Positions 8,155 to 16,070 of a stretch of 64,000 nt of DNA are shown here, piece after piece. Every line of letters begins with the position of its first letter. The first letter of the stretch is position 1. Location of the stretch: contig NZ_BMND01000002.1 in the NCBI RefSeq assembly GCF_014646275.1, forward strand, positions 434,001-498,000. Direction: 5' to 3'. A model generated the notes under the pieces. It was not told the origin of the DNA, ran no database searches, and was given only the letters and a program-made list of their open reading frames with translations. The position numbers and the translations under genes were made by a program. The stretch is from Streptomyces kronopolitis. Lineage in GTDB: Bacteria > Actinomycetota > Actinomycetes > Streptomycetales > Streptomycetaceae.

Positions 8155-8385
8155 ATGCTGCCGCTCGACCCCACCGCCGACATTGGCCGCCGGGCCTGGG
8201 TGCCGTGCCCTGGCTGCCAGGACCACCGGGACTGCGGCACCTGCCTCGACGGCCGCACCTGCGCGGACCACTGGCGCTACCTCCTGTCGAACAAGGGCAG
8301 CGTTCTGCACTTGCAGTGCCCCAACTGCACCCATCTGTGGGCCTGGCAGTCCGGATTCGGCGCGGGCGGCCGCACCGACGCCTGA
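8155..8385 (+). CDS. Small zinc-ribbon-like cysteine-rich protein
   Basis: 76 residues with cysteines arranged as CPGC, C..C in CGTCLDGRTC, and CPNC, plus two histidines, giving the pattern of one or two zinc knuckles. The first knuckle and the last (LQCPNCTHLWAW) flank a DHWRYLLSNKG segment. The ATG is two bases after the preceding stop, so translation is coupled. I recognise the pattern from Streptomyces hypothetical proteins but know of no function. It ends 15 bases before a convergent peptidase gene. Confidence 0.65.
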   Translation: MLPLDPTADIGRRAWVPCPGCQDHRDCGTCLDGRTCADHWRYLLSNKGSVLHLQCPNCTHLWAWQSGFGAGGRTDA

Positions 8386-8400
8386 CGCCCACCGCCGCGC

Positions 8401-9300
8401 CTAGGCCGGCCTTTCCAGCGCCTCCTTGTACGCCACCTCGAATGCCGTGTCTGCCGGTACGTCGCGGTCCGGCCGCACTCCGACGCCCTCCCAGTTGCTG
8501 CCCGTGACGGCGTTGATCGTCCGGGCCGTGGGCACGGCGACCGTGATGTGTTCCGTCACCGCGTGCCGCTTCGTCGGGTGCGCCCCGCCGCGGGTGGTCT
8601 CCCCGATCACCTCCGCGCGCTCGTACGCCTGCAGGGTGTACGCCACGTCCTCCCCGCCGGAGAAGGTCGTCGTGCTGGTGAGGACGTACACCGGACGGTA
8701 GAGATAGCGCGGCGCCGGCAGATGCGACAGGGTCCAGTACTGCCGGGTGGAGTCGGTGGCGCGCTCGTAGAAGTCGTTGAGGTGCACCTGATCGTCGGGG
8801 AAGAAGTAGCTGCACCACATCGCGGCGCCCGCGGGGGAGCCGCCCCGGCACTCCCGCAGATCGAGCAGCAGCGCCCGGGTGTGCGCGACCAGCTCCATGG
8901 CCGCGCCGATCGCCCGCGCGCCTTCGCCGGCGTCGGCCATCCACCGGATGTCCAGGTAGCCGATGTTGCCGTCGAGCTGCTCGCAGCGGCGGATGCCCTG
9001 GTTCTCGGTCCGCATCAGCGCGAGGAAGGCCGCCCGCCCCCCGTCCCCCTCCTCGGACTCGGCGGGCTCGGCGGCCCTGGGCTCGTCCTCCCACAGCAGC
9101 CGGAGGTGCTTGTCCGGGCAGACCTCCTGGAGGTGTGTGGTCACCGCCGCGCAGAACGCGGCACCGCTCAGTGCGTCATACGCTCCCGATGCCAACCGGG
9201 CCCTGATCGCCTGGTCGATCTCCACGGCGCGCTGGGGGAAGACATAGCCGGTCACTATGCGATCCAGTGCGCGGTCGATGATCTCTGCGTGGCTGGGCAT
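8401..9300 (-). CDS. S41-family (tail-specific/IRBP-like) peptidase
   Basis: 299 residues. The C-terminal half carries the S41 core: LLLDLRECRGGSPAGA (oxyanion strand), YVLTSTTTFSGGEDVAY with the nucleophilic serine, and GETTRGGAHP. The N-terminal helical domain resembles the interphotoreceptor-retinoid-binding-type cap. No signal peptide or PDZ domain is visible, so it is a cytoplasmic short member. The ATG at 9300 has AGAGGA about nine bases upstream; a longer frame exists to 9435 but would be Pro/Arg-rich and overlap the divergent gene. Substrates are unknown. Confidence 0.82.
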   Translation of the reverse strand: MPSHAEIIDRALDRIVTGYVFPQRAVEIDQAIRARLASGAYDALSGAAFCAAVTTHLQEVCPDKHLRLLWEDEPRAAEPAESEEGDGGRAAFLALMRTENQGIRRCEQLDGNIGYLDIRWMADAGEGARAIGAAMELVAHTRALLLDLRECRGGSPAGAAMWCSYFFPDDQVHLNDFYERATDSTRQYWTLSHLPAPRYLYRPVYVLTSTTTFSGGEDVAYTLQAYERAEVIGETTRGGAHPTKRHAVTEHITVAVPTARTINAVTGSNWEGVGVRPDRDVPADTAFEVAYKEALERPA

Positions 9301-9420
9301 TGCTGCTGATCCTCTCTGCGATGCGGGTGGGTTCTCCCTGCCGGCCGCGGCTCGCGGGGCGGGCTCGCCGGAGGGGGCCGTACGGGGGGTGCACGCGGTG
9401 CGCCGGTTGTCCGCCGGCGG

Positions 9421-9426
9421 TAGCGT
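9421..9426 (+). promoter_or_regulatory. -10 element for a probable leaderless transcript
   Basis: TAGCGT lies seven bases before the ATG at 9434, with no Shine-Dalgarno sequence between, so transcription probably starts at the start codon. Confidence 0.45.
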
Positions 9427-9433
9427 GCCGGGC

Positions 9434-10300
9434 ATGGAGCTGCACGCACGATCGCTTTGGCTGCTGACCGAGCCGGTGCACGCGGTCTGCTACTTCGACG
9501 ACCACTGCCGTGACCTGGGCAAGGACCTCGGTCTCAAGGGCTTCTGGATGGGGTACTTCGCGGCCCGCACTGCTCCCCTGGGAGCGGTGGAACCCTCCGC
9601 GGCCACCGCCGTTCTCGGGGTGTTCGCGCCGGGGATGGTCGCCCGGGCGCTGCCCGAGGCCTGGAGCATCGTCAGCCCGGCGCATGTCCTCGACGAACGC
9701 GGCAGCCGTGCGGCCCGGGCGCTGCGCGCGATCGACCCCGAACTGGAGCGCCGCGCCACCGAGCTGCTGCCCCCGCTCCAGACGATCGTCGAGGACGCAC
9801 CGGCCACCGCCCGCCCGCTGTTCGCCGCCAACCGCGCGCTGTGCGACCACGCCGACCCCGTCGAGCGGCTGTGGCAACTGGTCACCACCATCAGGGAGTT
9901 CAGAGGCGACGCGCACCACGCCGTCCTCGCCGACGAGGGGCTCGACGGCTGCGAGGCCGTGGTCCTGGCCGCCGCGTCCGGTCGCGTCCCCGGCGAGGCC
10001 ATGCGGCAGGACCGCGGCTGGAGCGAGGAGGACTGGGCAGCGGCGGTGGACCGGCTGCGGGCCCGTGACTTCGTGGACGCCTACGGCGAGGCGACCGGGC
10101 ACGGCAGGCGGGAACGTGAGCGCATCGAGGCAGCAACCGACCGGCTGGCCGGCCGGCTGCTGCACCCGCTGCCCGAGACACGGGCCGAGGAGATGCTGCA
10201 CGCGCTGGAGCCCGTGGTCCGCCGCATCCTCGCGGCGGAGGTGCTCCCCTTCCCCAACCCGATCGGTCTGCCGCACCTCGACGCGCCCGTGCCGCACTGA
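9434..10300 (+). CDS. SCO6745-family helical protein
   Basis: 288 residues beginning MELHARSLWLLTEPVHAVCYF, with GFWMGYFAARTAPLGAV and AFAPGMVARALPEAW-like blocks; I recognise this as the actinobacterial SCO6745-type family, often annotated as a helix-turn-helix or MarR-like protein. No enzymatic motif can be read. The ATG at 9434 follows a TAGCGT hexamer by seven bases, so it is probably leaderless. It is divergent from the S41 peptidase and convergent with a lipoprotein gene eight bases away. Confidence 0.72.
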   Translation: MELHARSLWLLTEPVHAVCYFDDHCRDLGKDLGLKGFWMGYFAARTAPLGAVEPSAATAVLGVFAPGMVARALPEAWSIVSPAHVLDERGSRAARALRAIDPELERRATELLPPLQTIVEDAPATARPLFAANRALCDHADPVERLWQLVTTIREFRGDAHHAVLADEGLDGCEAVVLAAASGRVPGEAMRQDRGWSEEDWAAAVDRLRARDFVDAYGEATGHGRRERERIEAATDRLAGRLLHPLPETRAEEMLHALEPVVRRILAAEVLPFPNPIGLPHLDAPVPH

Positions 10301-10308
10301 GGCGCCCG

Positions 10309-11181
10309 TCAGGACGTACGCGGCGGTATGCCGCTCTCCTTCAGCTTCTGCGCCAGATCCACCGTGTCCGAGGCCGGCGGCGCCTGGACCGTGACCGGCT
10401 TGTTGACGCCGAAGAACCGTATGGTCAGGTCCAGCGGGCCCTGGGCGGCCTGCGCACGCTCCCGGAACTTCACGGTCCGGTCATCGGGTCCGATCCACAT
10501 GTCGAGCCGCAGCTTGCGCACCCCGAGCTGCCCGTACTGCTCGATCGCCTTCTTGCGGCGCGCGGCGTCCATCGCGCTCTTGGGCGCCTGCCGCCCGAGC
10601 AGCTCCGCCACGTCCACCGTGCCGGCGTAGTGCGTCGTCCGCACGCCGTCGACGGTCTCCGTGCCGACCTTCTTGATGTCCTTCGACTGCGGAAGCAACG
10701 ACGCCTGGGCCGCCGGGTCCTGGTCGGCCTGCTGCTGCATACCCCCGAGTGCGTCGGTCCCCTTGGTCTTCATGGCGAACCTGATCCAGTGCTTGCCGTC
10801 CATCCCGGCCGCCGTCACCGAGCTCCCACCCAGATACATCGAGCCCCCGACGAGCCGCACCGAGAACTCCTGCGCCTTACCGCCCACGGACGCCTTCATC
10901 CGCATGTCGGCGACGCGCGGACGGAGGCTGAACGACACCTTGCCCTCGACGCTTCCCTGCCCCGGGACCTTGCCGGAGAGGCGATACGAAGCGGAGTTGA
11001 GCCGGGCGCCCTTGTTGACGGCCTTCTGGACCGCGGCGACCGGCGCGGCGTGGAAGCCCTCCGGCCCCGAGCCGTCCGCAGCGGTCCCCTTGGACGCCGT
11101 GCATGCCGCCGTGCCGCACAGCACCGCGCCGGTCAGCAACGCCCCCGCGACGCGGAACGAAGTACGGGAAATACGAGTCAT
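10309..11181 (-). CDS. LppX/LprG-like lipoprotein
   Basis: 290 residues. Signal peptide residues 1-26 (RISRTS, hydrophobic AGALLTGAVLCG) end in TAAC, with Cys27 as the probable lipidated residue. The mature part (PVAAVQKAVNKGARLNSASYRLSGKV... and later KVGTETVDGVRTTHYAGTVDV and LDMWIGPDDRTVKFRE) matches the beta-sheet LppX/LprAFG fold, which binds or moves lipids at the outer face of the membrane. A G-rich run precedes the ATG at 11181. Upstream is a 243-base promoter gap with no recognised operator. Confidence 0.85.
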   Translation of the reverse strand: MTRISRTSFRVAGALLTGAVLCGTAACTASKGTAADGSGPEGFHAAPVAAVQKAVNKGARLNSASYRLSGKVPGQGSVEGKVSFSLRPRVADMRMKASVGGKAQEFSVRLVGGSMYLGGSSVTAAGMDGKHWIRFAMKTKGTDALGGMQQQADQDPAAQASLLPQSKDIKKVGTETVDGVRTTHYAGTVDVAELLGRQAPKSAMDAARRKKAIEQYGQLGVRKLRLDMWIGPDDRTVKFRERAQAAQGPLDLTIRFFGVNKPVTVQAPPASDTVDLAQKLKESGIPPRTS

Positions 11182-11424
11182 GGCCCCCCCATGAACACAC
11201 GGACATATGGAAATGTGACTGATCGAGACAGTAACGCACGGCACTGACAATCCGCCGTGTGGCGGGACTTGACCGCGTGGCCTGGGGGTATGGCCCCCGG
11301 CGGGGCCGAGGACGGGCGGGAGCCATGGGGCCGGAGTGATTTTCATCTGGTGGTTCGATGGGTGCTTTGGGGTGTTTTATTTAGCCAGATCGGGACACCA
11401 GCGCGCGCGAGGCGTTGAATAAGT

Positions 11425-12282
11425 ATGGATCCGAGAGAGTTGTGGGACCGCAACGCCGTTCTGGCAGAAGCGTTTTGTCTGGGCGACGAGCGGGTGCGTG
11501 AGGCGCAGGCCAGGCTCGACGAGGCGCAGGCCGACCGGTCACGGGTGCTGGCGGCGTTCGCGGTCACGGTGGGCAGCACCGGCGCGGTGGCGGGTCTGTT
11601 CGGTTTGAACGAGCGGGAAGTGCGGATCGCCCGGCGCACGGTCGGCAAGGACGATGCCCGTGCCGTCGCCGAGGAACTGCTGGCGGCCTCCACTCCCGTC
11701 GCGGCCCCGCAGCCCGAGGAAACTCCGCTGGCTCCCGAGCCCGCCGCCGAATATCCCCACCACCAGAACTCCTCGGCCGGAACCCGTCCCACCGCCCCGG
11801 TCCGCGAGAACGTCGGCGCCCCGGGGGCGGCGGAACAGAGCTGGTCACCGGCCATGGACGCGGTACTGATCGGCAGTTGGCAGACCGGAGTGGATCTGCG
11901 TGAACTCGCCGCCGAATTCGGGCTCGATCTCACCCGCCTGGTGACCCGGGCCCAACAGCTCTCCGCCCAGGGGCGGTTCTACCCGGGCCCGGTCGAGACC
12001 CACGCCGGACGCCATCGGCGCGGACCCGGCGATGTCCATGAATCCGAGTACTCCATTCCCGCCCAGCAGACGGCCGCCTGGAACGCCGCTCCCTCGGGCC
12101 ACCACATGGCATCCGCCTGGCACACGGGAGCGATGCCGACCGCGGAGTCCGTCCCGGACAACATGGCCGCCCTCGCCTCCGAATGGGACAGCGCCCTCGC
12201 CCCGTGGGGCACCCTCACACCCCCGCACGAGGAGCCCGTCTCCTCCCATCAGCCCTGGGCCCAGTACCACCTCAGCTCCTGA
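11425..12282 (+). CDS. Hypothetical protein with two helix-turn-helix-like segments
   Basis: 285 residues, no signal peptide. Residues about 35-80 (VTVGSTGAVAGLFGLNEREVRIARRTVGKDDARAVA) and about 150-185 (VDLRELAAEFGLDLTRLVTRAQQLSAQG) each look like a short helix-turn-helix, separated by a Pro/Ala-rich linker; the last 90 residues are low-complexity, rich in His, Pro, Ser and Trp. It could be a small DNA-binding regulator, but no family is recognised. The start at 11425 lacks a clear Shine-Dalgarno sequence. The neighbours (lipoprotein, secreted protease) do not suggest a role. Confidence 0.6.
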   Translation: MDPRELWDRNAVLAEAFCLGDERVREAQARLDEAQADRSRVLAAFAVTVGSTGAVAGLFGLNEREVRIARRTVGKDDARAVAEELLAASTPVAAPQPEETPLAPEPAAEYPHHQNSSAGTRPTAPVRENVGAPGAAEQSWSPAMDAVLIGSWQTGVDLRELAAEFGLDLTRLVTRAQQLSAQGRFYPGPVETHAGRHRRGPGDVHESEYSIPAQQTAAWNAAPSGHHMASAWHTGAMPTAESVPDNMAALASEWDSALAPWGTLTPPHEEPVSSHQPWAQYHLSS

Positions 12283-12457
12283 CCGCCGGCTGGGGGCGCG
12301 ATACGTACGCACACGGCCGCAGAGTCCCGCCCCAGGCCCCCAACTCCCCTCGCCGCAGCAGAAATACGGGACGGTCGATGTAACCATTTGTGTGGCTCAT
12401 GAGTCTGATGCGTGAAAGAGCATCACTTCCCCGGACAAATGGAGAGGGAAGACCCTC

Positions 12458-13153
12458 ATGCGCAAGACTCTCGCGGTGGCCGCCGCGATATCGGTGTGCA
12501 CGCTCACCACGGCGCCCGCGGAGGCGGCGACGCTCACCACCAAGGGCACCGGGTGGAACCTGACCTCCCGGCTCGGTGTCACCAGCCTCAGCCCGTCCCG
12601 CTCGTACACGGTCACGTTCGCCACGGCCGCCATGAAGGCCCGCTACACCCCCTATCTGACGGCCGCCGTCGACCAGGCCAAGGCCGTCGGCGTGAAGCTG
12701 GCCCTCGGCGGCGTCGAGACCGTCAATCCCGCGAAGTGCGGGCCCGTCGGCCACGTCCAGATCACCGAGATGTACCGGCCCCTGCGAAAGCCCGGCTATT
12801 CCCAGGGGATGCCCTGCCCCCACCCGCCGAAGGGGGTCGGGATCGGGGGAATCGCGGCGATCGACAGCGAGTATTTCGACGGCTCGTACCGGATCGACAC
12901 CTACGTCGTGCGGAACACCGTCGTCCACGAGATGCTGCACGCGCTCGGTCTCGATCACCCGAACGTCGACCTGGACAAGGACGGTGTCGTGGAGAACTTC
13001 GAGTGCGTCGCCACGTCCTACGGCAACAAGCCGATCATGTGCGACCCCAACGGCGGCTACCGGACCACCGTCGACATGGGCAAGCTGACGGGCTTCGACC
13101 TCAACGGCCTGAAGGCCCTGCTGGCCAACGCCCGTGTGCAGGGCGTCAGATAG
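12458..13153 (+). CDS. Secreted metzincin-like zinc metalloprotease
   Basis: 231 residues. A Sec signal peptide (residues 1-24, cleavage near AEAA) precedes a domain with HEMLHALGLDH at 157-167, an exact HExxHxxGxxH zinc site, and a possible Met-turn at Met194 (KPIMCD). Cysteines 94, 120, 183 and 195 could form two disulfides. It is shorter than classical snapalysins or astacins and seems to be a minimal secreted protease. GAGAGGGAAG ends about six bases before the ATG. A 175-base AT-enriched gap upstream probably holds its promoter. Acts outside the cell. Confidence 0.85.
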   Translation: MRKTLAVAAAISVCTLTTAPAEAATLTTKGTGWNLTSRLGVTSLSPSRSYTVTFATAAMKARYTPYLTAAVDQAKAVGVKLALGGVETVNPAKCGPVGHVQITEMYRPLRKPGYSQGMPCPHPPKGVGIGGIAAIDSEYFDGSYRIDTYVVRNTVVHEMLHALGLDHPNVDLDKDGVVENFECVATSYGNKPIMCDPNGGYRTTVDMGKLTGFDLNGLKALLANARVQGVR

Positions 13154-13260
13154 TCACGGGGAGGGGGCCGGGGCGGAGTCCGGTACAGGGGAGCCGAGTT
13201 CACGGGCTCGCGTGCGGAAATGCGGCGACCGGGTGGCCGGTCGCGTGCGAGCATGCGCCC

Positions 13261-13780
13261 ATGCCGTCGCGACTGCCCTTCGGGGACGCATTACAGGCCG
13301 AGTTGGGGCCGCCCCGACACGCCCGTCGACTGGACAGCAGCCCGCGCTCGCGTGTGTGGCGAGTGGAGCTGGCCTATCTCCGCGTCGGGTTTCCCACCTG
13401 CTGGTGTGCCACGGCCGCCTCGGAAGCGCTGCTGCACCGGGCCGAGGGCGCCTACCCGCACGGCATGGCGTGCCGAGACCGGCGCCGTGCTCCCCGCCGA
13501 TCTCACCGATGTCTGCGCGGGCTGGCTGATCCGGGGCGACGCGCTGGTGCCCCGCGCGCGGCGCGGCGACACCGACCACCTGGCCCGCGTCCCCCGGCGG
13601 GACTGGACCTGGGGCACCGCAAGCGCTCGGCAGCGGCTGCTGCACCGCCTCGCCGTCGTCAGCCGGATGAGCGCCGGCCACGCGGAGTTGAAGCGTTTCG
13701 GCACGCTCTGCACTGCCCTGCACGACCGGATGGCCACCCGATGGCCCGCGCTCCCGCCGCTTCCGTCCCGACGCCCGTAA
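13261..13780 (+). pseudogene. Frameshifted hypothetical ORF
   Basis: Coding-type codon usage starts at the ATG at 13261 (LPFGDALQAELG, then WRVELAYLRVGFPTCWCAT and HRAEGAYPHGMA) but jumps to another frame near 13465-13475, continuing as RAETGAVLPADLTDVCAGWL to a stop at 13778-13780. Neither frame alone keeps high GC3 across the whole length, so the gene carries a one- or two-base indel. It also has a TTA codon at codon 11. The family is not recognised. It may be a decayed gene or a sequencing error. Confidence 0.5.
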
Positions 13781-13834
13781 CCAGGCATCGGCGCTCAACG
13801 GACCGTCCTGCCCACCTCCCCGGGTACGGGCTCC

Positions 13835-14707
13835 TCACCCCGCCGTTTCCCCCGCATGGGGTGTCAGCACGCCGGCCGCGACCAGGGCGAACAGGGCTAT
13901 GCCCAGCAGGATGCGGTAGATCACGAACGGCATGAAGCTCTTGTGGGAGATGAAGCGCATGAACCATGCGATGACGGCGTAGCCGACGACGAAGGCGATG
14001 AGCGTGGCGAAGACGGTGGGGCCCCAGGCGACATGGCCCTCGCCGGCGTCCTTGAGTTCGAAGACGCCGGAGGCCAGTACGGCGGGAATGGCGAGCAGGA
14101 AGGAGTAGCGGGCCGCGGATTCACGGGTGTAGCCCATCAGCAGGCCGCCGCTGATCGTCGCGCCGGAGCGGGAGACGCCGGGGATCAGGGCCATTGCCTG
14201 GCAGGCGCCGTACAGCAGGCCGTCCTTGACGTTGAGGTCGGTGAGGCTCTTGCGCTGCTTGGCGGCGCGGTGCCGGCCGCCGGTCTCGTCGCGGGCGGCC
14301 AGCCGGTCGGCGATGCCCAGGACGACGCCCATCACGATGAGGGTGGTGGCGATCAGCCGCAGGTCCCGGAACGGGCCCTCGATCGCGTCCTTGAGCGTGA
14401 TGCCCAGCACGCCGATCGGGATCGAGCCGACGATGACCAGCCAGCCCATCTGGGCGTCGTGATCGTGTCGCAGCTCGCGCCGGAAGAGGGACCGGGCCCA
14501 GGTCGAGATGATCCGCCCGATGTCCTTGCGGAAGTAGATGATGACGGCCGCTTCGGTGCCGATCTGGGTGATGGCGGTGAACGCCGCCCCGGGGTCCTGC
14601 CAGCCGGCGAACGCCGCGGTCAGCCGGAGATGGGCACTGGACGAGATCGGAAGAAACTCGGTCAACCCTTGGACGAGTCCGAGCACGAATGATTCAAACC
14701 AAGTCAT
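13835..14707 (-). CDS. uppP: Undecaprenyl-diphosphatase (bacitracin resistance)
   Basis: 290 residues and about eight transmembrane helices. The catalytic signatures [14 protein letters not shown] (residues 14-27) and [13 protein letters not shown] are intact. The enzyme dephosphorylates C55-PP to recycle the lipid carrier for peptidoglycan and teichoic acid synthesis. The ATG at 14707 gives the usual MxWFES N-terminus; the TTG at 14725 would add six residues. Monocistronic; the upstream 196-base gap holds no clear operator. A membrane enzyme. Confidence 0.95.
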   Translation of the reverse strand: MTWFESFVLGLVQGLTEFLPISSSAHLRLTAAFAGWQDPGAAFTAITQIGTEAAVIIYFRKDIGRIISTWARSLFRRELRHDHDAQMGWLVIVGSIPIGVLGITLKDAIEGPFRDLRLIATTLIVMGVVLGIADRLAARDETGGRHRAAKQRKSLTDLNVKDGLLYGACQAMALIPGVSRSGATISGGLLMGYTRESAARYSFLLAIPAVLASGVFELKDAGEGHVAWGPTVFATLIAFVVGYAVIAWFMRFISHKSFMPFVIYRILLGIALFALVAAGVLTPHAGETAG

Positions 14708-14903
14708 GGAAAATACGCTATCCAAGGGTGATCAGGCGCTGACCTGCGCGAGATGTGAAAAAGCGGACACGGGTGGCGGATGTGGATCATCGCCGGTCGG
14801 GGCAGCGTAACGTCCGAAGATGTCCGGATGGCCAAGGGGTCCTGGACCCGTCACACCTGGCGCGTGGCGGCTCCCGCGGCAGGTGCCGCCGGCCTCGCTG
14901 CGG

Positions 14904-15605
14904 TCAGCTGCCGCGCAGCGCCTTGCGCTTGCACCAGGCCACCACCAGTGCCCCCAACGCGCTGACGACGACGAAGCCCGTGGCGAGGAGGAACGCCGGT
15001 GAGGTGGGTGTCGAGGCTTGCGCGCCGGCGAGGGCGTAGGCCGCGGTGTTCGGGATGCTGCCCAGGGCCGTCGCGAGGAGGAAGGGCAGCCAGCCCATCC
15101 GGGAGACCGCGGCGCAGTGGTTCGTGGCCCAGAACGGCAGGCCGGGGAAGAGCCGGATCGCCAGCATCGAACGGAAGCCGTGCTCGCTCAACTGCCGGTC
15201 GGCGGCCGTCAGCCAGCGGGCGCGCAACAACGGACGCAGGGCGTCCTGCCCGAGCAGCCGGCCCAGCCCGAAGGACAGTCCGGCGCTCAGGACCGTGCCG
15301 GCGAGCGCGGCGGCCAGTCCGGCCGGACAGCCGAAGAGGGCGCCCGCCGCGAGGTTGAGCACCGGGCGCGGGACGAAAGCCGTGGCGCACGCGCCGTACG
15401 TCAGGGCGAAGACCACCGGGGCGGTCGGGCCGGACAGCTGCGCGGGCCAGCCGCCGGTCAGCAGTTCCTGCGGCCGCCACAGCAGCACGACGGTCGCCGC
15501 GGCCGCCAGCAGGGCGAGCAGCACGCCCAGCCGGGTCCACGGGGAGAGCAGCACACGCGTGGCGCGCGCGGCGGGGCCGGCGGGCGCTGCGGCGGGTGGG
15601 AGCAT
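14904..15605 (-). CDS. TVP38/TMEM64 (VTT-domain) membrane protein
   Basis: 233 residues with about six hydrophobic segments. The VTT/SNARE-associated signature includes FVPRPVLNLAAGALFGCPAGLAAALAGTVLSAGLSFGLGR (read in pieces) and AIRLFPGLPFWATNHCAAV. Members are related to DedA lipid scramblases or undecaprenyl-phosphate translocases, which fits its position near uppP. The C-terminus is basic (CKRKALRGS). ATG at 15605. The N-terminal 25 residues are a Pro/Ala cytoplasmic tail. Confidence 0.82.
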   Translation of the reverse strand: MLPPAAAPAGPAARATRVLLSPWTRLGVLLALLAAAATVVLLWRPQELLTGGWPAQLSGPTAPVVFALTYGACATAFVPRPVLNLAAGALFGCPAGLAAALAGTVLSAGLSFGLGRLLGQDALRPLLRARWLTAADRQLSEHGFRSMLAIRLFPGLPFWATNHCAAVSRMGWLPFLLATALGSIPNTAAYALAGAQASTPTSPAFLLATGFVVVSALGALVVAWCKRKALRGS

Positions 15606-16070
15606 CCCGGGAGCGTAACCGACCGGGGTGAGAGGGAGGGGAAGGAGCGGCTTTCCCGTCCCGCGGTCGGCGCGTTTCGGGGCGGACGGAAACGCGCGCA
15701 ATGTTGTCCTGTTGTGTTCGCATGAGTCCGCGCTCGGCCGGGGAAGCGGCGGGTAAATCGCTCGACGGCGCGGCGGACACCGGGAACCATGAGGCGCATG
15801 CCCCGGCGCGTCTTCCTCCCGCCCCCGTCCGCAGTCGTGGACGGGCCGAAGGCTGCCGTCGCGCCGCCCGTCGCCGAGGTCGCCGCGGCGGATGTCGCCA
15901 CCGGCACCGGCACCGTCCCTGCCCTCGCGGCTGTTGTGCGGGCCGTCGGCGGGTGTGGCTGACCCTCTCCGGATCGTCCGGCGGACCCCGCAGGGGGAGG
16001 GTCGGCCGTCCCCAGGGGTCCCACGGCGCCAAGTCGCCGTCCTCACCGCATTGTTGCGAGGCAGAACAAC
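15606..16070. other. 465-base gap upstream of EF-Tu3
   Basis: The gap between the divergent VTT protein and EF-Tu3 genes contains a possible 57-codon ORF (15789-15962) and GC-rich sequence with no clear hairpin terminator. The last 30 bases include ATTGTTGCGAGGCAGAACAA, with a short TTGTT...AACAA inverted repeat (16053-16069) just before the GTG. Promoters for both genes must lie here, but no convincing -35/-10 pair was found. Confidence 0.4.
15789..15962 (+). CDS. Possible small protein or leader ORF
   Basis: 57 codons from ATG 15789 (or 15798) to TGA 15960. The third-position GC is high, as in true genes here. The peptide begins MRRMPRRVFLPPPSAVVDGP, continues Ala/Val-rich (VAEVAAADVATGTGTV) and ends VGGCG. 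Only a weak GGGA precedes the start. It sits 109 bases before the EF-Tu3 gene and could be an upstream leader ORF. Chance ORFs of this size are common at this GC, hence low confidence. Confidence 0.25.
   Translation: MRRMPRRVFLPPPSAVVDGPKAAVAPPVAEVAAADVATGTGTVPALAAVVRAVGGCG

Noticed and set aside
11192..11193. Upstream ATG as start of the lipoprotein gene
   Set aside because: It is out of frame with the signal peptide and lipobox.
13154..13798. Long open frame on the minus strand over the frameshifted region
   Set aside because: The predicted peptide is Ala/Arg/Pro-rich without structure and has a poorer third-position pattern than the plus-strand frames; judged a shadow.
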